DNA of 64,000 bases from Maribellus sediminis (GTDB lineage Bacteria > Bacteroidota > Bacteroidia > Bacteroidales > Prolixibacteraceae), in the NCBI RefSeq assembly GCF_011799805.1, contig NZ_WXUB01000005.1, forward strand, positions 248,001 through 312,000, given 5' to 3'. Within the stretch, counting starts at the first letter, position 1. Each line of letters begins with the position of its first letter. Shown in pieces: positions 59,770 through 64,000 of the stretch. The position numbers and the translations under genes are program-made. A model generated the notes under the pieces. That model did no database searches and was not told the origin of the DNA. It worked only from the letters and a program-made list of their open reading frames with translations.

Positions 59770-61605
59770 TTATTTTTTGAATAGTTTTTTCACCAGGTCG
59801 CTGCGTCCTTTTCGTTCCAGGTCGTTTTTAATCGAATTTCTGAATTCGTTTTTGTACCAGAAAAAGAACTTTCGCTGATTTTCCTTATCGTGCTTGTTTT
59901 TGGCAGTATAAATTTTCTCCATGGTGTAGGGGTGATAACCAGAATAATACACGACGGTTGCCAAAGTCATTGGTGTTGGGGTAAAATCCTGAACCTGTTC
60001 AAGCTTGAAATTCATTTGCTTCGTTTTTATGGCCAGGTCGGCCATGTCCTCCGACTTGCTGCCGGGATGACTCGAAATGAAATAAGGGATCAGTTGTTGG
60101 TTCAGGTTTTCCTCCTCGTTTATTTTTTTGAATTCTTCATTCAGCTCCTCAAACAATTTGAACGAAGGTTTTCGCATAAACTTCAATACCTCGTCGGATG
60201 AATGTTCGGGTGCCACTTTTAAGCGCCCCGAAACATGATGTTTGATCACTTCGCGCAGGTATTCTTTGTTTACCTGGTTTACTTCTTCGTCCCTTGTTTT
60301 TTCAAGGATCATATCGTAACGGATTCCGCTGCCAATAAAGGCTTTTTTTACTTTCGGGTGCTGGCGAACTTTTCGGTACAGATCGAGCATGGGTTTGTGG
60401 CTTACATCGAGGTTTTTGCAAACCGTTGGAAAAATACAGGAAGGGCGTTTGCACTTTTTGCAAATTTCCTCGTGGATGCCCTTCATTTTGTACATGTTCG
60501 CCGACGGTCCGCCAAGGTCGGAAATGTAGCCTTTGAAATCGGGCATTTGCGTTACTTGCTCAACTTCTTTCAGAACCGATTTTTCGGAACGGCTGGCAAT
60601 GAATTTCCCCTGGTGTGCCGAAATGGTGCAAAAAGTACAGCCCCCAAAACAGCCGCGGTGGATGTTTATTGAGTGCCGTATCATTTCGTAAGCAGGTATG
60701 GTTTCCTTGTTGTGGTAACGCGGGTGAGGAAGCCGGGTATACGGCAGATCGTAAATGCGGTCAATCTCGTTTTCCTTAAAAGTTGGCCACGGCGGATTTA
60801 CCACGATCTTTTTATTTCCGATGCGCTGAATCAGCTTTTTGGCCTCCATCTTGTTCGATTCCTCTTCAATGTGCATGAAATTTCGTGCATATTCCTTTTT
60901 ATCGAGAAGACAGGTTTCGTGCGAAGCCAGTTCCAGTTCGTCCCAGTTCTTTTTGGTGGCGTAACTTTCGTTTTCGTCAACCAGGAAAACGGTTTGCGGA
61001 ATGCTGGTTAAAGTATTGATTGGGATGCCACGTTTAACTAACCGGGCAAATTCAAGAATCGATTTTTCGCCCATGCCGTAAAAAAGCAGATCGGCCTGTG
61101 TATCCACCAATATCGATGGCATCAGTTTATCCGACCAGTAATCGTAATGAGTTACACGGCGCAGCGATGCTTCAATTCCGCCAATTACGATCGGAACTTC
61201 GGGATACAATTCTTTTAATATTTTCGAATAGGTGATGGTGGCATAATCGGGCCTTTGTCCCGACCGTCCGCCCGGTGTGTATGCATCGTTGTGGCGTTTG
61301 CGTTTCCCGGCGGTGTAGTGGTTTACCATGGAGTCCATGTTTCCGCCGGTAACGGCAAAAAACAGGTTGGGTTTTCCCAGTTTTTTGAAATCGCGAAGAT
61401 CGTCTTTCCAGTTGGGTTGTGGTACAATGGCAACTCGCAGCCCCTCGTGTTCAAGCACGCGCCCGATAACGGCAGCGCCAAATGAGGGATGATCGATGTA
61501 GGCATCGCCGGTAAACAATATCACATCGATGTCGCTCCACCCCAGTTGTTCAACTTCTTTTTTCGATGTGGGTAGCCAAAGGCTTTTATCTAAATTAATA
61601 TCCAA
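59770..61605 (-). CDS. YgiQ-family radical SAM protein
   Basis: 611 residues with a TTG start (a stop codon lies two codons upstream in frame; no ATG is near). N-terminal YgiQ domain: LWLPTSKKEVEQLGWSDIDVILFTGDAYIDHPSFG and PIVIGGIEASLRRVTHYDYW. The radical SAM centre is IHRGCFGGCTFCTISAHQGK, and RPSCIFPTVC follows with further cysteines, then APEHSSDEVLKFM, FISSHPGS and DFTPTPMTLATVVYYSG. The C-terminal YgiQ segment is complete. Substrate unknown. Confidence 0.94.
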   Translation of the reverse strand: MDINLDKSLWLPTSKKEVEQLGWSDIDVILFTGDAYIDHPSFGAAVIGRVLEHEGLRVAIVPQPNWKDDLRDFKKLGKPNLFFAVTGGNMDSMVNHYTAGKRKRHNDAYTPGGRSGQRPDYATITYSKILKELYPEVPIVIGGIEASLRRVTHYDYWSDKLMPSILVDTQADLLFYGMGEKSILEFARLVKRGIPINTLTSIPQTVFLVDENESYATKKNWDELELASHETCLLDKKEYARNFMHIEEESNKMEAKKLIQRIGNKKIVVNPPWPTFKENEIDRIYDLPYTRLPHPRYHNKETIPAYEMIRHSINIHRGCFGGCTFCTISAHQGKFIASRSEKSVLKEVEQVTQMPDFKGYISDLGGPSANMYKMKGIHEEICKKCKRPSCIFPTVCKNLDVSHKPMLDLYRKVRQHPKVKKAFIGSGIRYDMILEKTRDEEVNQVNKEYLREVIKHHVSGRLKVAPEHSSDEVLKFMRKPSFKLFEELNEEFKKINEEENLNQQLIPYFISSHPGSKSEDMADLAIKTKQMNFKLEQVQDFTPTPMTLATVVYYSGYHPYTMEKIYTAKNKHDKENQRKFFFWYKNEFRNSIKNDLERKGRSDLVKKLFKK

Positions 61606-61762
61606 TGTTCAAGCTTTTATTCAACTATAACAAACTCGCGACAAATATGATCAAAAAAATGCAGGCAAACGTACTATCTTGCTGTAATTCTGTCCGCTAC
61701 ATGCAGTTTTTAAAGGCATTTGAAAAATATGGCAGTAAAAATTTATAATCCAAAAAACATTC

Positions 61763-61770
61763 TATTTTTG
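61763..61770 (+). promoter_or_regulatory. Probable promoter of the OlsF-like gene, -7 element
   Basis: TATTTTTG (61763-61770) matches TAnnTTTG, 40 bp before the start at 61811. A TACGTTTG on the opposite strand (61666-61673) could serve the divergent YgiQ gene, less surely. Confidence 0.45.
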
Positions 61771-61810
61771 TACAGGAACTAAACTTGATTGTTACCGTAA
61801 GCAGCAATAA

Positions 61811-63589
61811 ATGGAATTACTTAATCCGAAGGATTTATTCAGGGATCGTCCGGCCGCACACACCAGTGGTGATTATTTTGCCAAATTCCTAATGTATATT
61901 TTACGCTATAACAAGTTAAATAAGTTGTATAGCCAGATTGCTGAAAAGAGTGGCGTCAGTTTTATCGATGAATTGATTAAGACCCTTGAATTCAATATTG
62001 AATTTGATGAAAGTCAGCTTAAAAAAATTCCAAAAGAAGGCCCGCTAATTATTGTTGCCAATCACCCGCTAGGTGGTTTCGACGGACTTCTGCTGATAAA
62101 ATATATTTCGATGGTTCGGAGCGATGTAAAAGTGCTGGCGAACTTTCTGCTCCGGAGGATCGAGCCTGTTGCTAATTATTTCTTATCTGAAAATTCATTT
62201 GAAGATGGTAATGGAGCCGGTGGCTGGGAAGAAGCGTTGGAGCATCTTCAGAACAATGGTGTTTTGTGCTTGTTTCCTGCGATCGATCTGAATTCAAAAG
62301 ATACTTTTGATGGTGTTAGCGACCGCGTCTGGCAGTTTCCATTTGTAAAGTTTATTCGAAAAGCTAATGTGCCGGTGGTACCGGTTTTATTCCAGGGAAC
62401 GAACAGCCGTTTGTTGCATTTTTTTGCCAAGATCCATCCAACCTTGCAAAATGCACGCATGCCTTCAGAGCTGTTAAGCAAGAAGCATAAAAATATTAAA
62501 ATACGCATCGGCAGTGCTATTCCGATAGACGAACAAGAAAGGTTTTGCGACATCTATCAATTTGGACGTTATTTGCGCGCCAGGACTTATGGCATGGAAT
62601 CGGACATCGAGGTGAAACGTTTCTTTAATTATTCGATGAAACCGTCGGGAAAGCCACAACCGATAATAGATCCGGTTCCGTTGGAAAAAATATTGAAAGA
62701 GATCCAGGCGATTAAGGCCGACGGAACCTTGTTCAAACTTAAAAATTACATTGCATATTGTGCTCCTTCAAACCGTATTCCGAATATCCTGAATGAGATC
62801 GGCCGCCTGCGCGAAGTTACTTTTCGTGAGGTAGGTGAGGGCACCAATAACAGCATCGATATTGATGAGTTTGATTTGTATTATTACCAGTTGTTTATCT
62901 GGGATGAGGATGAACAACGCCTGGTTGGCGCCTACCGTTTGGGGAAAGGACTCGATATAATGGAACAGTACGGGCGACGCGGATTTTATTTACATACCTT
63001 GTTCCGGATCGACGAGAAATTTAAGCCGGTTTTAAAGGAGAGTATCGAACTGGGGCGCTCGTTTGTAATTCGCGAATACCAGAAGAAACCTATGCCGTTG
63101 TTCCTGTTGTGGAAAGGAATTTTGTATTTTCTGCTAAAGAATCCCGAGTATCGCTACCTGATCGGGCCGGTGAGCATCAGCAATAATTATTCAAAAGTCT
63201 CCAAAGATCTGATCATTCGCTTTATCATGCGAAATCACCTTGACTGGAAACTGGCGCAGAACATTAAACCAAGAAACAGCTACAAATTTAAAAGCGATAA
63301 TACCGATCTGAACCTGCTGATGGAGAACATGGATCGCGACATCAACCGGCTCGACAAAACCATTGGCGATCTGGATGAGCTCAATTCAGGCTTGCCTGTT
63401 TTGCTGAAAAAATACATTAAGCTGAATGCCAAGATAATAGGATTCAATGTGGATCCGAAATTCAATAATTGCCTCGACGGACTGATCGTACTTGATGTTT
63501 ACGATGTACCGAAAAGTACCATCGAGTCCTTATCAAAAGAAGCTAACGACGGATCGATCCTCGATCGTTTTTACGGAAACCGGGAATAG
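61811..63589 (+). CDS. olsF: OlsF-like bifunctional acyltransferase (PlsC-like plus GNAT domain)
   Basis: 592 residues. The N-terminal half is a PlsC-type O-acyltransferase: PLIIVANHPLGGFDGLLLIKY (H-x4-D motif), LCLFPAID (in place of FPEG) and VPVVPVLFQGTNS. The C-terminal half (about 300-500) is an N-acyltransferase of the OlsB/GNAT-like type: REVTFREVGEGTNNSIDIDEFDLYYYQLFIWD, AYRLGKG and SFVIREYQKKPMPLFLLWKGI. Together they can make an ornithine- or glycine-containing aminolipid: the GNAT part adds a 3-hydroxy acyl chain to the amino group, the PlsC part esterifies it. Separate genes do this in other Bacteroidota. Confidence 0.82.
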   Translation: MELLNPKDLFRDRPAAHTSGDYFAKFLMYILRYNKLNKLYSQIAEKSGVSFIDELIKTLEFNIEFDESQLKKIPKEGPLIIVANHPLGGFDGLLLIKYISMVRSDVKVLANFLLRRIEPVANYFLSENSFEDGNGAGGWEEALEHLQNNGVLCLFPAIDLNSKDTFDGVSDRVWQFPFVKFIRKANVPVVPVLFQGTNSRLLHFFAKIHPTLQNARMPSELLSKKHKNIKIRIGSAIPIDEQERFCDIYQFGRYLRARTYGMESDIEVKRFFNYSMKPSGKPQPIIDPVPLEKILKEIQAIKADGTLFKLKNYIAYCAPSNRIPNILNEIGRLREVTFREVGEGTNNSIDIDEFDLYYYQLFIWDEDEQRLVGAYRLGKGLDIMEQYGRRGFYLHTLFRIDEKFKPVLKESIELGRSFVIREYQKKPMPLFLLWKGILYFLLKNPEYRYLIGPVSISNNYSKVSKDLIIRFIMRNHLDWKLAQNIKPRNSYKFKSDNTDLNLLMENMDRDINRLDKTIGDLDELNSGLPVLLKKYIKLNAKIIGFNVDPKFNNCLDGLIVLDVYDVPKSTIESLSKEANDGSILDRFYGNRE

Positions 63590-63600
63590 GAGGGAGTGAG

Positions 63601-63634
63601 CAGTTCTCAGTGTTCAGTCTCAGAATACAGTTTT
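63601..63634 (+). repeat. Single-arm array of CAGT units after the olsF stop
   Basis: Five units, mostly 7 bp and all beginning CAG (CAGTTCT, CAGTGTT, CAGTCT, CAGAATA, CAGTTTT), lie 12 bp after the stop codon. They are the same unit family as the arms of elements 2 and 3 near 40.4 and 41.8 kb. No inverted partner is seen before the window ends. Confidence 0.65.
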
Positions 63635-63673
63635 CTTTTGGGAGTTTGCAATCCGACAATTTTTAAGTTTTTC

Positions 63674-63819
63674 CAACCATACCGGGTTGTTGATTTGTTG
63701 CTTGTGTCGATATTACTATAATCAAATCCATACCGGATTGCATCATGAATCAACGCAGTATGCGTTCGATTTTTATAGCAGAAGACATATGAAAAAATCT
63801 TAAAATCCTGTAGGGGTTT
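63674..63819 (-). repeat. Four-palindrome dispersed element, copy B (inverted)
   Basis: Palindromes at 63674-63689, 63725-63739 (AATCCATACCGGATT), 63752-63766 (AACGCAGTATGCGTT) and 63803-63819, spaced 51, 27 and 51 bp. Read on the minus strand they follow the order and spacing of copy A (16908-17058), with shared spacer words such as TCTGCTAT and GATTATA. A 79-codon open frame crosses it on the minus strand but shows no sign of being a gene. Confidence 0.8.
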
Positions 63820-63835
63820 GGTAAGTAGATTTAAT

Positions 63836-63879
63836 GATTGACGCATTATCGCATTGAATCAATTCTTCGTCCGTCAATC
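63836..63879. repeat. Small inverted repeat near right edge
   Basis: GATTGACG (63836-63843) and CGTCAATC (63872-63879) are perfect complements across 28 nt. No function evident. Confidence 0.5.
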
Positions 63880-63932
63880 CTTCAAATTAGCTCGTAGAAA
63901 GAGCAGTAAGAAAGAAGCTGGGAGCTATTCAT

Positions 63933-63978
63933 AAAAAAATGGCACCTGGTTCTGAATTGTCTCAGAAACGGATGCCAT
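63933..63978 (-). terminator. Intrinsic terminator of a minus-strand gene beyond the right edge
   Basis: On the minus strand a long stem (ATGGCA with TGCCAT outside, TTCTGA with TCAGAA inside, mostly paired between) is followed by seven T. It implies a gene ending just outside the window and read leftwards. Confidence 0.7.
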
Positions 63979-64000
63979 CCTTATTTTGCTGAAGGTAGTT

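Noticed and set aside
63607-63846. 79-codon minus-strand open frame near the right edge
   Set aside because: It runs through the four-palindrome repeat and the CAGT array; the apparent peptide is a translation of repeat DNA.

Overview
The window is chromosomal DNA of a Bacteroidota bacterium, most likely of the Marinilabiliales/Prolixibacteraceae type. Support for this includes SusC-like TonB plug proteins, a FecI/FecR/TonB-receptor cassette, GldF/GldG homologues, DUF4197, DUF4301, DUF368 and GH92 proteins, near absence of Shine-Dalgarno sites, and TAnnTTTG promoter elements of the Bacteroidota sigma factor. A trimeric [FeFe]-hydrogenase suggests an anaerobic or fermentative life style. The genus is inferred from gene content only. 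No tRNA, rRNA, CRISPR array, prophage or transposase gene was seen.

Layout. 1-7.9 kb: the end of a plug-domain protein, two small cytosolic proteins, a secreted S9 peptidase with a saccharopine-dehydrogenase-like enzyme, and a two-component pair. 8.1-16.9 kb: a housekeeping run (surE, lpxB, a GldF-GldG fusion, dnaN, a DnaQ-like exonuclease, an FAH-family enzyme and a thioesterase). 17-23.5 kb: a GntR/slipin/small membrane protein operon, an amino-acid symporter, secreted hydrolases and ogt. 23.6-27.1 kb: hydABC, an NADH-linked electron-bifurcating hydrogenase. 27.5-34.7 kb: a secreted CarboxypepD-like protein, a degenerate PafA-type phosphatase, a lipoprotein, and the ECF sigma/anti-sigma/TonB receptor cassette. 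36.9-45.1 kb: a TetR-controlled efflux operon (tetR, tolC, hlyD, two ATPases, two ABC-2 permeases). 45.2-64 kb: DUF1080 lipoprotein, EamA transporters, MaoC-like protein, LMW phosphatase, aroE, DUF368, a TPR protein, radical SAM proteins, GH92 mannosidase, and an OlsF-like double acyltransferase.

The most unusual feature is in the efflux operon. All four junctions downstream of hlyD are occupied by an element made of short tandem repeats (6-7 bp units) arranged as an inverted pair. Three of these elements carry a gene for a four-helix-bundle protein of the 23S-rRNA intervening-sequence (S23/IVP, Avd-like) family, and one is an empty hairpin. Stop codons of the upstream genes often lie inside the first repeat unit. 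Empty or one-armed arrays of the same design occur elsewhere in the window (about 16.3, 48.35, 55.55, 58.97 and 63.6 kb). They look like a family of intercistronic intervening elements, some protein-coding and some not. A second, unrelated dispersed element of about 150 bp, built of four TAC/GTA-centred palindromes, is present at 16.9-17.06 kb and, inverted, at 63.67-63.82 kb.
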